Assembly: GCA_030749725.1 (NCBI GenBank)
Contig: JASMJM010000050.1
Span: 1 to 64,000, forward strand
Direction of reading: 5' to 3'
Origin: Pseudomonadales bacterium
Lineage (GTDB): Bacteria > Pseudomonadota > Gammaproteobacteria > Pseudomonadales > Azotimanducaceae
Length of the DNA: 64,000 nucleotides
Shown: positions 26,273-35,440 of the stretch, piece by piece
How positions within the stretch are numbered: the stretch's first letter is position 1
Layout of the letters: every line of letters begins with the position of its first letter
Notes under the pieces: model-generated
Told to the model about the DNA's origin: nothing
Databases searched by the model: none
What the model saw: the letters and a program-made list of their open reading frames with translations, nothing else
Program-made: the position numbers and the translations under genes

Positions 26273-27323
26273 TGCGCGGCGGCGGTCGCTCCAGCTTTCC
26301 TGGATCCTGAGGGAAGGGTCCAAGCATGTCCTGCCAATTACGTGAGATCAGAATATCCATCAGTTCAGAACTGCCCCCCGCTGCTACCTTTTGGCGTTCC
26401 GCATCGATCACAGCCAATGCATGCTCCACTCCCGGCCCGAACATTAGACGCAACTCGTCCAGAGGCATGCGCGAGGCGGCATCATCGAATTCACCATTTT
26501 CATCGAAGGCAAGGGGCATGGTAGGAGGGACATAGAAGACATTTGGCTCCACCTCAAAATCCGGTCGCAGCGGCAGCGCCACTTTCCAGTCGTTCACCAG
26601 CTTGTGAATATGACTGTCTACATCATCCAGAAATCCCACATGCCTGACACGTCCAGGACACTGCCTTACACAGGCAGGTGCAACCCCCTTCTCCAGACGC
26701 GGATAGCAGGAGATGCATTTTTGCGCAATGGCCCTTTGTTCGTTGAAGTAGATGCGTTTATAGGGGCAAGCTTCAATGCAGAATCGATAGCCATGACAGC
26801 GTTCCTCGTCCACCAGCACCACGCCATCCTCCTCTCGCCGGTAGATCACATCCCGGGGACAGGCTTCCAGGCACGCCGGTTTACTGCAGTTCATGCAGAC
26901 CAGGGGCAGATAGAAAAAATAGGAGTGGGGATACTCGCCGGCTCCCATGTCCTCATCCCAATTAGGCCCCCATTCGGGAGCCGCACCATCGTGCTCCCGC
27001 GGCTTGACATAGTTGTTACCACCATAGTTTCCGTCGTAGAACACCTTGTCATAATCGAAATCCCAGGCCTCGCCCCACTGCCGCTTACCAGGCAATTCTC
27101 CGGCTTGGGGTACACCATCCCGATAACCACCTCCTAGTTCAAAGGCGTCACGCGGCGTACCACGCCCGGGTATGGTATTGACGATGTTCCACCACATGGC
27201 CGCCATACCGCCGCCACGGGTCCACTGGGTCTTGCAGGCGATGGTACAGGTCTGACAGCCCAGACACTTGTTGAGATCGAACACCATGGCAAACTGGCGG
27301 GATGGAGTTGCAGCAGCGGTCAT
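26247..27323 (-). CDS. type II DMSO reductase family, iron-sulfur (beta) subunit
   Basis: A 358-residue four-cluster ferredoxin-like subunit that wires the molybdenum subunit to heme. Cluster ligands seen are CLGCQTCTIAC (residues 19-29), CMNCSKPACLEAC, CHGYRFCIEAC and CISCYPRLE...CVRQC. In the third motif a Tyr (CHGY) stands where a Cys would be, the hallmark of the [3Fe-4S] cluster in NarH/EbdB/DdhB-type subunits. The QWTRGGGMAAMWWNIVNTIPG segment is typical of type II enzymes. Length agrees with DdhB/SerB (about 330-350 aa). It sits between the gamma subunit (20 bp) and the chaperone (overlap). It ends in TAG. Confidence 0.9.
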   Translation of the reverse strand: MTAAATPSRQFAMVFDLNKCLGCQTCTIACKTQWTRGGGMAAMWWNIVNTIPGRGTPRDAFELGGGYRDGVPQAGELPGKRQWGEAWDFDYDKVFYDGNYGGNNYVKPREHDGAAPEWGPNWDEDMGAGEYPHSYFFYLPLVCMNCSKPACLEACPRDVIYRREEDGVVLVDEERCHGYRFCIEACPYKRIYFNEQRAIAQKCISCYPRLEKGVAPACVRQCPGRVRHVGFLDDVDSHIHKLVNDWKVALPLRPDFEVEPNVFYVPPTMPLAFDENGEFDDAASRMPLDELRLMFGPGVEHALAVIDAERQKVAAGGSSELMDILISRNWQDMLGPFPQDPGKLERPPPRNDATERRD

Positions 27324-27343
27324 GATGGATCTCCCTCGCGCAG

Positions 27344-28006
27344 CTATTGCAGCCGCAACTGGTGAAACTGTTGGGAATAGGATTTCAGGCCGCCACGGTC
27401 ATCGGCAGCGCCGCACCACACTGCAAATGCAACTGGGACCGCACCGCCTCTCGCGAGGCCAACTGTATCGGTCGGCAATGGACTACCGAGTGCCACTCGC
27501 CAGCGGCCTTCACCCCAACGGGCGCCCACTTTTATCGGGTGTTCGACGATCCGCTTTACGCTGCCAATGCCCGTCGCCGTGACTGAAAAAGGTTGCTCGT
27601 CACCCGCACGCCAGTGCCATGCGGCCACCGGTTTTTCAGGGCTGCCCATGGTATCCAGTTCAGCCGCCTCTCCATTCGCAGGAAACAGCACGGCACAGCC
27701 ATCGGCATAGACGTTGACGTCATTGATCGATCTGCGTGGTTCCCCGGCAGCCCAATCGAGTCGCAGTACCACGGAGCTGTCATTGCAGAGGGCACGCACC
27801 TTCACTTCACTCACCTCGCCGCGCGGACGCTCGCGCCAGACGGTCTGCACGTAAGCGGACGGTTGCCGTTCAAGCGGGGTCGGCGTAAGGGAAATCACCA
27901 CCTCCCTCGTAGCATCCCAAGCGGCAGCGACGGGTGACAACAATTCTTCGAAGCTGACGGGCTGATTGATGGCATCGAGGATATGCGTGACCGACCCGTC
28001 TGTCAT
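27344..28006 (-). CDS. type II DMSO reductase family, heme b (gamma) subunit
   Basis: A 220-residue beta-rich protein resembling EbdC, DdhC and SerC, which hold one heme b between Met and Lys and pass electrons to an acceptor. ADGCAVLFPANGEAAELDTMGSPEKPVAAWHWRA carries the candidate axial Met, in a segment split here at the TMGSPEKP core. HPIKVGARWGEGRWRVAL corresponds to the second ligand region, with Lys. No signal peptide is visible, unlike most gamma subunits, which agrees with the lack of a Tat signal on the alpha subunit. The ATG overlaps the alpha stop by 4 bp. The gene order alpha-gamma-beta-delta differs from the usual alpha-beta-gamma-delta. It ends in TAG. Confidence 0.78.
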   Translation of the reverse strand: MTDGSVTHILDAINQPVSFEELLSPVAAAWDATREVVISLTPTPLERQPSAYVQTVWRERPRGEVSEVKVRALCNDSSVVLRLDWAAGEPRRSINDVNVYADGCAVLFPANGEAAELDTMGSPEKPVAAWHWRAGDEQPFSVTATGIGSVKRIVEHPIKVGARWGEGRWRVALGSPLPTDTVGLARGGAVPVAFAVWCGAADDRGGLKSYSQQFHQLRLQ

Positions 28007-30867
28007 GACGGCTCCTCCACCTTCTCCACTTCGATGGCGACCTCCTTGGGAACGTGATTCATGCTGAAATAGGCACCGCGATACTGCAGGTGTCCATAGT
28101 CACCCACCATGTTGGTGGGTTTTAAGGGACTCGCCGCCACGTGATTCTGATTTGCGCCATCGGGAAACTGGTAGGACTCCCAGGCATGATAACAGATCAC
28201 CTCACCAGGCTGGACCGCTGCCGAAACCTTGGCCCTGAGGATAAACTCACCGACGTCGTTGTACACTCGGATGTGATCGTTGTCCTCGATGCCACGCCGA
28301 GCTGCATCGGTTATGCTGATGTAGGCAACGGGTCCGCCTCGCTGCAGGCGCAAGAGTTGTTCGTTGGCGCGAAAGATCGCATGTTGACTCCAACGGGTAT
28401 GGCCGCCGGTCAGTCTCAGCGGATAGGGACCACCGGCCGGTACGGGCTCCTTGTGCACTGCCAGCTCTTCGCCCAGTTCCATGAACCACTCCTGGTCGAT
28501 GTAGAACTGCTGACGACCTGTTAATGTCGGCCATGGATTCTTGTGCTTGATAAACCAGGCAAACTGATTCAGCGGCTCGCTGTAATCGAAATCGCTCATC
28601 ACCGAGTTGAGCCCGATGGCCATATGGATTGGATCGATGGCTTTTATCTTGACCATGCCGTCCTCAGCGGCTTTTGACCAGGGCTGCTCACCCAGTTCAC
28701 TGGCACGTGTGATAGGAGAGTGTTCCAGGATATAGTCGAGAGCCGCCTTTTCCCCCTCCTCCCCTTCAACATAGGCACCGTCGGCGGTAATCTCATCGTA
28801 GATGGTGGCAAGGGGCTTCTCCACGCCGCTATTGTCTGTAAAGCTCTTCATGCCCCTTGCAATGGCGCGTTCTTGAATCTTCTTTGCCAGCAGCAGAATC
28901 AGGTCCCACTCGTGTTTCGATTCGTACAACGGCTGCACCGCCCGGTCTCCCACGATCACGTAAGGGATGTACGACTGCACGTATTTGATGCCCGGTTTCT
29001 CGTAGTATCCGCAGGCCGGCAGGACATAGTCGACCCACATTGCGGAAGTGGACATCCTGAAATCGGTAGTGACGATGGTGTCGATACTCGCCCAGAGACT
29101 GTCACGGATAGTCTTCGAGTTGGGCCAGCGGCGCAGTGGATTGGGACCGGAAAAGTAGAAGAATTTCGGTCGCTTGGGTGGCTTCGGAGAGATGGGTTGC
29201 CAGCCGCGTTCGAAAATCTCCGTCATGTACTCCTCAACCGGTCGCTTCAAGGCTGGATCGGCGTAAGCGCTCCGAGAGGAGATCTCCCTGAATTTAGGGT
29301 CATGGGCATATAACCAGGGAACCAGAGGGGTGGTCCTGCCACCACTGCTCATATCGAACATCATCTTCGAGACATCCTGCATCTGTGCCTCTTTGACGGG
29401 CAGGGGTGGCGGCGGCTCGGTTCGCATGCGCGCCCCACCGGTATTGAGTATCTGGCCTGGCATCGGCCACCAGGTGGACACCTTCATCCCCGATCCCGGC
29501 TTGCCCCCTGAGTTGCCCGTTAGCGCCAGCAGGTACACCATACCCCGTTGAAACAGATCGGAGTGGTAGTGTTTGCAGGCTCCCCAGGAGGAGAAGATCA
29601 TGGCGGATTTCACGGCTGCCATCTCCCGCGCAACCCGTCGAATATTACCAGCGGCTACGCCAGTGATCTCGGCAACCTGCTCTGGCGAGTAGTCCCTAAT
29701 GTGTTTGCACAAGAGTTCAAATACGGGGCGCACGCGGATGGTTCGACCATCCTTGAGACGCACGCGATGGACGCCTTCGAGATCCGGATCTTCGTAATCG
29801 GCCAGCTCCAGGGTCATGACGTCCGAGCCCCAGGTACCGCTGGCGAGTTCCTTGCGCCCGTTTACCTTGTTCCAGAAATAGAATTCGTCGTCGGCACCAT
29901 CCTCCACTACATCCGACTGGCGCAGAAACCTGCCGTTATCGGCGCGCACCAGGAAGGGCAGATCGGTCTGCTCCTTGATATATTCGAGGTCGTACAGACC
30001 CTCTTCGATGATCACATGCACCATGCCGAGTGCCAGAGCGGCATCAGTGCCGAAGCGAACATTGAGCCAACGGTCTGCGTGTACGGTGGAGGGGCTGAAG
30101 TCAGGCGCGATGGTGACTACCTTGGCGCCACGATAGCGCGCTTCCCAGATAAAGTGAGCATCCGGAACGCGGGTGTAATTGGGGTTACCGATCCAGATCA
30201 AAATGTAATCGGACATGAACCAGTCATCGGCGGTACCTTCGCTCATGTAGGTACCCCAGCTTTCGATCAGACCCACGGGCAGATCACCCACCCCGGCCCA
30301 TGAATCGATAAAGGTGGAGGACAGGCCGCCGGTGAACAGATGGCCCTCGATCGTGGAGCCGATACCGTTATCGATATTGGTGGTGCCCTGGTCGAAGATG
30401 ATGCATTCCGAACCGTCTTCTGCGATCACATCGAGCAGTTTGTCGGCGATCTCCTCGGTCGCCTGATCCCAGGAGATGCGTTGCCACTGGCCGGATCCCC
30501 GTTCGCCGGCACGCTTGAGTGGATAGCGAATCCGGGTCGGGTCATACATCTGGTGCGCATAGGCGCAGCCGGCCGGACAGCCGCGCGGGTTGAAGTCCGG
30601 TACCTGCTCGAATTCCTGGGGGTAATTGGCGTTCTGCTCCTCCCGCCAGACGATGCCGTCCTTGACATAGGCATCAAGAGAGCAGGCGGAAATGCAGTTG
30701 GTGCGAAGATGGGAGACCTTGACCACCTGATCCCAACTCCACTCATCCCGATAGACATCCTCCCAACCGCGATACTGGTAGGGTTCGGAGTTCATGTCGC
30801 CTATACGGGTGGCGGCATCGATCGGCGCCAGACGCCGCAGGGTCACTCCGGATGTGGAGTCAGACAT
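28003..30867 (-). CDS. type II DMSO reductase family molybdopterin oxidoreductase, catalytic (alpha) subunit
   Basis: A 954-residue complex iron-sulfur molybdoenzyme subunit. Near the N-terminus HLRTNCISAC and, 30 residues on, PRGCPAG hold the [4Fe-4S] cluster with a His ligand. The His-to-Cys spacing is 4 rather than the usual 3. KDGIVWREEQNANYP and YDPTRIRYPLKR are type II signatures. The Asp in STFIDSWAGVGDLP aligns with the molybdenum-ligand Asp of NarG/EbdA. The C-terminal cofactor-binding part includes RLTGGHTRWSQHAIFR. Relatives oxidise or reduce nitrate, selenate, chlorate, dimethylsulfide, ethylbenzene or steroids; the substrate here is open. No twin-arginine signal precedes the cluster, so a cytoplasmic site is suggested. 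Translation is probably coupled to the small upstream gene. Confidence 0.88.
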   Translation of the reverse strand: MSDSTSGVTLRRLAPIDAATRIGDMNSEPYQYRGWEDVYRDEWSWDQVVKVSHLRTNCISACSLDAYVKDGIVWREEQNANYPQEFEQVPDFNPRGCPAGCAYAHQMYDPTRIRYPLKRAGERGSGQWQRISWDQATEEIADKLLDVIAEDGSECIIFDQGTTNIDNGIGSTIEGHLFTGGLSSTFIDSWAGVGDLPVGLIESWGTYMSEGTADDWFMSDYILIWIGNPNYTRVPDAHFIWEARYRGAKVVTIAPDFSPSTVHADRWLNVRFGTDAALALGMVHVIIEEGLYDLEYIKEQTDLPFLVRADNGRFLRQSDVVEDGADDEFYFWNKVNGRKELASGTWGSDVMTLELADYEDPDLEGVHRVRLKDGRTIRVRPVFELLCKHIRDYSPEQVAEITGVAAGNIRRVAREMAAVKSAMIFSSWGACKHYHSDLFQRGMVYLLALTGNSGGKPGSGMKVSTWWPMPGQILNTGGARMRTEPPPPLPVKEAQMQDVSKMMFDMSSGGRTTPLVPWLYAHDPKFREISSRSAYADPALKRPVEEYMTEIFERGWQPISPKPPKRPKFFYFSGPNPLRRWPNSKTIRDSLWASIDTIVTTDFRMSTSAMWVDYVLPACGYYEKPGIKYVQSYIPYVIVGDRAVQPLYESKHEWDLILLLAKKIQERAIARGMKSFTDNSGVEKPLATIYDEITADGAYVEGEEGEKAALDYILEHSPITRASELGEQPWSKAAEDGMVKIKAIDPIHMAIGLNSVMSDFDYSEPLNQFAWFIKHKNPWPTLTGRQQFYIDQEWFMELGEELAVHKEPVPAGGPYPLRLTGGHTRWSQHAIFRANEQLLRLQRGGPVAYISITDAARRGIEDNDHIRVYNDVGEFILRAKVSAAVQPGEVICYHAWESYQFPDGANQNHVAASPLKPTNMVGDYGHLQYRGAYFSMNHVPKEVAIEVEKVEEPS

Positions 30868-31013
30868 GCGTCAGGGGAATTGCAGGAACCGCTGTCTTTG
30901 GACTTGGCTCGGTTGGTCTTGGCGGCTTTGCCGCGCCCCTTTTTCTTAGCCTTGCTCTTCTTGGCTGCCTCTTTTAGCTTTTCAGGGTCGATGTTTATCG
31001 AGACGGCGAACAT
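30843..31013 (-). CDS. 56-residue Lys-rich protein upstream of and overlapping the molybdoenzyme alpha gene
   Basis: A short gene with a strong ribosome site: AGAGGAG, 5 bases, then ATG at 31013. The product begins MFAVSINIDPEKLKEAAKK, continues with a Lys/Ala/Arg-rich core (KKKGRGKAAK) and ends SCNSPDACLTPHPE with two Cys. The stop codon lies 25 bp inside the alpha subunit gene, whose own start has no ribosome site, so coupling is likely. Net charge is strongly positive in the middle. I do not recognise a family. It could be a leader peptide that times translation, a small chaperone or subunit, or an assembly factor using the CNSPDAC pair. Confidence 0.7.
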   Translation of the reverse strand: MFAVSINIDPEKLKEAAKKSKAKKKGRGKAAKTNRAKSKDSGSCNSPDACLTPHPE

Positions 31014-31081
31014 ATGATCTCCTCTACAGGACGCTTCTCATATCACCCTATACGAAATCGGAGAAATTACAATCATCGCTT

Positions 31082-31095
31082 TTGATCTGCGTCAA
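31082..31095. promoter_or_regulatory. FNR/Anr-type binding site
   Basis: TTGAT-CTGC-GTCAA matches the FNR-family palindrome TTGAT-N4-ATCAA at nine of ten positions; the GTCAA half is common in Anr/Dnr/NNR-type sites. It lies 69 bp upstream of the small-protein start and 146 bp upstream of the MoxR start. It could therefore control the molybdoenzyme operon, or both directions, under oxygen limitation. Confidence 0.6.
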
Positions 31096-31240
31096 GCAAC
31101 GACTAACAAGCCAGCCACGGGCCCTATTCCTGCCGGACAGCGAACTTTACCCGTCGGCCATTGCCCTGTAGGGTAATAGTCCTGATGGCAGGGCTCTGGG
31201 GACGGAGACCGAATAAGACGCTGGGCAGGTTAGGCATCCA

Positions 31241-32095
31241 ATGAAACAAGCGTTCAAGCAACTCAATGCTGAGGATTTTCGGATCACCGAGGAGCCTTAC
31301 TATCTGCCCATAGCAGATGAAGTCGCACTGTTCGAGTCGGCCTACAAGCAGCAATTGCCGGTGCTACTGAAAGGACCGACCGGCTGCGGCAAGACCCGCT
31401 TTATAGAATACATGTCATGGCGCTTGCATCGTCAAAGCGGTAATCACGAAGAGGAAGGGGTACCGCTGATTACCGTAGCCTGCCATGAAGACCTGACCGC
31501 CTCGGATCTCGTTGGTCGATACCTGCTGGAAGGAGACGATACCCGTTGGATCGACGGACCCATTACGCGAGCGGTGAAAGTGGGTGCCATTTGTTACCTC
31601 GACGAGATTGTCGAGGCCCGCAAGGATACCACCGTGCTGATTCATCCGCTTGCGGATTACCGGCGTATGCTGCCGATGGAGAAGAGGGGCGAGCTCATAG
31701 AAGCGGCTGATGGCTTCCTGCTGGTTCTCTCTTTCAATCCTGGCTATCAGTCAGCTCTCAAGGACCTCAAGCACTCTACCCGGCAGCGGTTTATCGCCAT
31801 TGAATTCGATTATCCGGGCAGGCGCGAGGAGACTGCCATCATCAGCGCGGAAGCTGACTGCCATGCAGAGATCGCCGCCGATCTCGCCAAGTTGGGTGAG
31901 AAGGTACGCCACTTGAAAGCGCATGGATTAGCAGAAGGTGTTTCGACCCGTCTGCTGGTCTACGCCGGTAAGTTGATCGCCGACGGCATCTCGCCACGCA
32001 GAGCCTGTCAGACTGCCATTGCCCAGGCCCTCACAGATGACTTGGAGATAAAAGGTACCATCGAGGAAGTGATCGACTCGATCTTCGAGGAGTGA
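31241..32095 (+). CDS. MoxR-family AAA+ ATPase, CbbQ/NirQ/NorQ type
   Basis: A 284-residue AAA+ protein. Walker A is [10 protein letters not shown] (about residues 46-55), [18 protein letters not shown] is the CbbQ signature, Walker B is [14 protein letters not shown], and sensor 1 is LSFNPGY. The C-terminal helical lid follows ([14 protein letters not shown]). Proteins of this group pair with a von Willebrand factor A protein to remodel and activate metalloenzymes or Rubisco. Its partner is encoded immediately downstream (4-bp GTGA overlap or 2-bp gap). No Rubisco or NO reductase genes are in the window, whereas a molybdoenzyme operon lies directly opposite. The client is therefore likely to be the molybdoenzyme (inference). 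Confidence 0.88.
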   Translation: MKQAFKQLNAEDFRITEEPYYLPIADEVALFESAYKQQLPVLLKGPTGCGKTRFIEYMSWRLHRQSGNHEEEGVPLITVACHEDLTASDLVGRYLLEGDDTRWIDGPITRAVKVGAICYLDEIVEARKDTTVLIHPLADYRRMLPMEKRGELIEAADGFLLVLSFNPGYQSALKDLKHSTRQRFIAIEFDYPGRREETAIISAEADCHAEIAADLAKLGEKVRHLKAHGLAEGVSTRLLVYAGKLIADGISPRRACQTAIAQALTDDLEIKGTIEEVIDSIFEE

Positions 32096-32097
32096 GG

Positions 32098-35000
32098 GTG
32101 AGCAGCGCACAAACACTGTTCGATCGTTACCGGCACGAATTGGCACATCTCGACGCTGATCTGCCGCCCGTTTTCCAAAAGGCAGTGCAAAACCTGCCAT
32201 CGACCCTTGCTGCCAGCCAACAGCAACGGTGGGGGGAGGACGGGGTCGTGCTGGCCCGGACCTCTACTCGATTGGCGGCCGCCTATTTTGATGCCACTGC
32301 CCATCTGCTAGCTCGTGTTGACCCCGACGTTTTGGGCGACTGCAAGGAACTCGCCCTGCAGCTGACCGATCGTTCCCCGCTTGTGGCCGTCGCATTCCTG
32401 CAAGCCAGCCCGGATTTTCTTAGCCACCGGGACGCGGCGGCCCTGCAGGAGTGGGTGCACCAGGGCGGCCGTTTCTGCCGTGGTAGCTGGAAGAGCGCCG
32501 CTCTGGCACAGCTCTTCTTTGCCAGCAGCGCAACCCTGATGCAATCCCTGTCAGCCAACGAGTTCCAAAAGCTTGCGGCCGTCATCCTGAGGCTGTCCGA
32601 ACATTCTATGGACTTGGCGAGCAGTTGCCTCGGGCGAGCGGCCGAGGTGTTCGCATCCCTGGCGGCTTCCGAGCGACTCGATTTTATCGATCTGGCAGAT
32701 CAGGTGGTGGCCACCACCTGGTCTGATGCATGGCATTACTTCGAGTCCGGGCCCGAGCTGCTGAGCTCGGTGGTAAAGGACCAACGCGGGCACTTTCTAC
32801 AACTGGTCACGCAGATCAGTGCGGCCGACGCATCGCCGCCGTTACCTATTCTCTCCGCTACAGCCGGGGCAATTGCTGAGATGGCCTCGGTGGAGCACGC
32901 CGAGTTGATCCAGCTGGCCAGTAGACTGGCCAGCCACAATGCAGCCGCAGCGGTAGAATTCCTGAAGTCAGTGCTATTTGTACGCCAACGCATAACAAGG
33001 GAAGCGTTGCACGGTTGGCTGGCCCGCGGGCTGCAACTGTCGGTTGAGGGGCATGACCGTGATGCAGTGGCAGCGTTCTTTCGCATCGAAACCGCGGGTG
33101 CGCAACTGCTGCTGGGATCTCTCTCCGGACGGGTGGAATTTGAGCGGTTCGCAGGCAGGCTGCGTCTCTACGCAACTGCACTGGGCGGTGAGGAGATGCA
33201 ACTGCAGTCCAGTGACATGTTGGCCGAGCGCAACATCGGCTGGGTCACGAAAGATGCGGCAACTACCGATGGCAACACTGTCTTTGTGCCAGCGTCAATC
33301 GACCAATTCGGCGATCAGAAAGCCAACCTGCAGGTGTATAAGGTATGCATTGCCCACCAGACCGGTCGCCTGACATTCGGATCCTTCCGCTATGGGTACG
33401 GGCAGGACGGTCGATACCTGAAGTCCACAGTAACCGCAAGAGAACGGCAGTTGGCAAAGGAAACCGATTTCCTGCACTCCCCCATGCAGAGGCTTTTCGA
33501 TCTGTTCTCTTCACGGCGACTGATCGCTGATCTGTTTACCATCGTGGAAGATACCCGTATCGATGCGTGTGTACAGGTCGAATACAAGGGTCTGCGTAGT
33601 TGGATGCTGCGTCTTGGCAGTCACATGGCCAGTGAACGACCGGAATTGCTCAGCCTGGGACTTAGAGAGGCATTCGTGGAGAATCTATTGCGTGCATCAC
33701 TGGGACATCGGGAAACTGTTCGATGGCCTGAAGAAGGGATCGAGCAAATGACACAAGCCGTCGACGCCCTGCAGCTGATGACCCGATTCGATGCCAGCGT
33801 AGCGGATTCTGTCGAAATTGCCGCGTGGCTGTTCGACATTGCAGTCGCCCTGCCCAATTTTTCTGCCAGAGTGCTGGGAAACACGTGGCTGCCGTTGCCG
33901 CAAGGGTCCGTCGCCGGCGCTATACCGGATACGTCGCCACGGGTCGCTGATCGATGGTGGTTTGACGAAGGAACGGCCGACGCACTGCAGCAACCCTACG
34001 CTGTTTCGTCGCAGCCATTCTCACGGGGCAGTTTCAAACCGGAACTGGTACAGGCGCTGACGTCTCTGCATGAAGACCGAGATTCGATCAGCAAGGAGCA
34101 ACTGCAGCAGTTGCTTGAGAATTCGGAGGAGATCGAAGGAGAGGATGTCGATATCGATCTGCTGCTGGATCATATACAGAGTGAGCTGGCCTCAAGCCAT
34201 GACGATCTGCAGGAGAGCGATGATGATCTGCAGGAGAGCGAGGACGATCTGCAGGAGCGCGATGGCGATCTGAGGGAGGATGAAAGCATCGCGGATGATC
34301 CACTCGATGAGGAAGTCGCAGCGACAATACAGTGGTCTTACTATGACGAATGGGATTTCAGGGCGAACGACTACCGACCGGCCTGGTGCCATGTCGGAGA
34401 GCGGCCCGCCGGCGAGGGCGAACTGGATTTCTATACGGAAACTCTAAAGCGTAACCATGGACTGATCGCTGCCATCCGCCGCCAGTTTGAGCTGATGCGC
34501 CCGGAAACTTTTCGTAAGCTCAAACGGCTGGAGGACGGTCACGAAATCGAACTGGACCAGGCTATCGAATTTCACGCCGACAGAAAAGCCGGCATCGGAC
34601 CCCTGGCCCGATTCTATAGCCGTCGCGATAAAGTCGAGCGCAACGTCGCGGTGGCTTTTCTCCTGGACATGTCCGCCTCAACCGTAGATGAGATCTACGA
34701 CCAAAGCAGAATGGACCCGCTGCCTGCCGGCAAACGCATCATCGATTTGGAGAGGGAGTCCACCGTTCTCATCATCGAAGCGCTCGAAGCGATCGGTGAC
34801 AGCTATGCTATCTACGGGTTCTCGGGACAAGGTCGAAAGAACGTGGTATTCCAGGTGATCAAAGAGCTGGATCAGGAGTTCGATGACAGCGTCAGGAAGC
34901 GTATCGACACGATCGAGCCAATGCGGGCAACCCGTATGGGCGCTGCCATTCGCCATGCCCAGGCAAAACTTATCAGCTACCCGGCCAAGGTGAGGATCCT

Positions 35001-35262
35001 GATGCTGGTATCCGACGGGCGACCTCAGGACCAGGGCTATGGGCGGGACCGCACTGATTTCGACTACGCAGTACACGATACCAAACAGGCCCTGGTGGAG
35101 GGAAAGCGGGAAGGGATCGTTCCCTTCCTCATCACCGTCGACAAGCAGGGGCCGGACTATCTGAAAGAGATGTGCCAAGATATCAGCTATACAGTGGTTG
35201 CCGATGTGGCATCTCTGCCTGAACGACTTCCCGGGATTTATCGACAATTGGCCAGCCGCTGA
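32098..35262 (+). CDS. VWA-domain protein, CbbO/NorD type, long form
   Basis: About 1054 residues, clearly longer than typical NorD (about 640) or CbbO (about 770). The first 330 residues are helical, HEAT-like repeats (for example ASSCLGRAAEVFASLAASE; LIQLASRLASHNAAAAVEFL). The NorD-like core (DIFTIVEDTRIDA-like segment, about residue 485) follows. Then comes an acidic stretch with tandem DDLQES/DDLQER units (nt 34200-34275), and a C-terminal VWA domain whose MIDAS motif DMSAS is intact with the later Thr and Asp (LVSDGRPQDQGYG). GTG 32098 has GAGGAG 6 bases upstream; GTG 32092 overlapping the previous stop is the alternative. It should act as adaptor for the MoxR ATPase. Ends in TGA. Confidence 0.85.
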   Translation: MSSAQTLFDRYRHELAHLDADLPPVFQKAVQNLPSTLAASQQQRWGEDGVVLARTSTRLAAAYFDATAHLLARVDPDVLGDCKELALQLTDRSPLVAVAFLQASPDFLSHRDAAALQEWVHQGGRFCRGSWKSAALAQLFFASSATLMQSLSANEFQKLAAVILRLSEHSMDLASSCLGRAAEVFASLAASERLDFIDLADQVVATTWSDAWHYFESGPELLSSVVKDQRGHFLQLVTQISAADASPPLPILSATAGAIAEMASVEHAELIQLASRLASHNAAAAVEFLKSVLFVRQRITREALHGWLARGLQLSVEGHDRDAVAAFFRIETAGAQLLLGSLSGRVEFERFAGRLRLYATALGGEEMQLQSSDMLAERNIGWVTKDAATTDGNTVFVPASIDQFGDQKANLQVYKVCIAHQTGRLTFGSFRYGYGQDGRYLKSTVTARERQLAKETDFLHSPMQRLFDLFSSRRLIADLFTIVEDTRIDACVQVEYKGLRSWMLRLGSHMASERPELLSLGLREAFVENLLRASLGHRETVRWPEEGIEQMTQAVDALQLMTRFDASVADSVEIAAWLFDIAVALPNFSARVLGNTWLPLPQGSVAGAIPDTSPRVADRWWFDEGTADALQQPYAVSSQPFSRGSFKPELVQALTSLHEDRDSISKEQLQQLLENSEEIEGEDVDIDLLLDHIQSELASSHDDLQESDDDLQESEDDLQERDGDLREDESIADDPLDEEVAATIQWSYYDEWDFRANDYRPAWCHVGERPAGEGELDFYTETLKRNHGLIAAIRRQFELMRPETFRKLKRLEDGHEIELDQAIEFHADRKAGIGPLARFYSRRDKVERNVAVAFLLDMSASTVDEIYDQSRMDPLPAGKRIIDLERESTVLIIEALEAIGDSYAIYGFSGQGRKNVVFQVIKELDQEFDDSVRKRIDTIEPMRATRMGAAIRHAQAKLISYPAKVRILMLVSDGRPQDQGYGRDRTDFDYAVHDTKQALVEGKREGIVPFLITVDKQGPDYLKEMCQDISYTVVADVASLPERLPGIYRQLASR
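34192..34275 (+). repeat. 21-bp in-frame repeat encoding acidic DDLQES heptads
   Basis: Units of the type GACGATCTGCAGGAGAGCGA occur three times, with a fourth decayed one, inside the VWA protein gene. They encode DDLQESD-DDLQESE-DDLQERD-GDLREDE in the acidic linker before the VWA domain. The copy number may vary between strains. Confidence 0.85.
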
Positions 35263-35440
35263 GGACAGTATGACCAAGTAGCCTGCCAAATGGTGAGATA
35301 CCTCCACTAAGTAGAAAAAAAACGGAAGGAATTGATCCTGATCCTCTCACCAGGGTTGCAAAGTGTGATAGATTTCGATCCAAGTTCGTCAAATAATCGA
35401 CTCCGTTGGCATCCGTCAATCATATTTTGGAGAAAACACC

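Noticed and set aside
28720-31017. Plus-strand open frames of 200-250 codons opposite the molybdoenzyme alpha gene
   Set aside because: The minus strand encodes an unmistakable conserved enzyme; the opposite frames show no recognisable protein.
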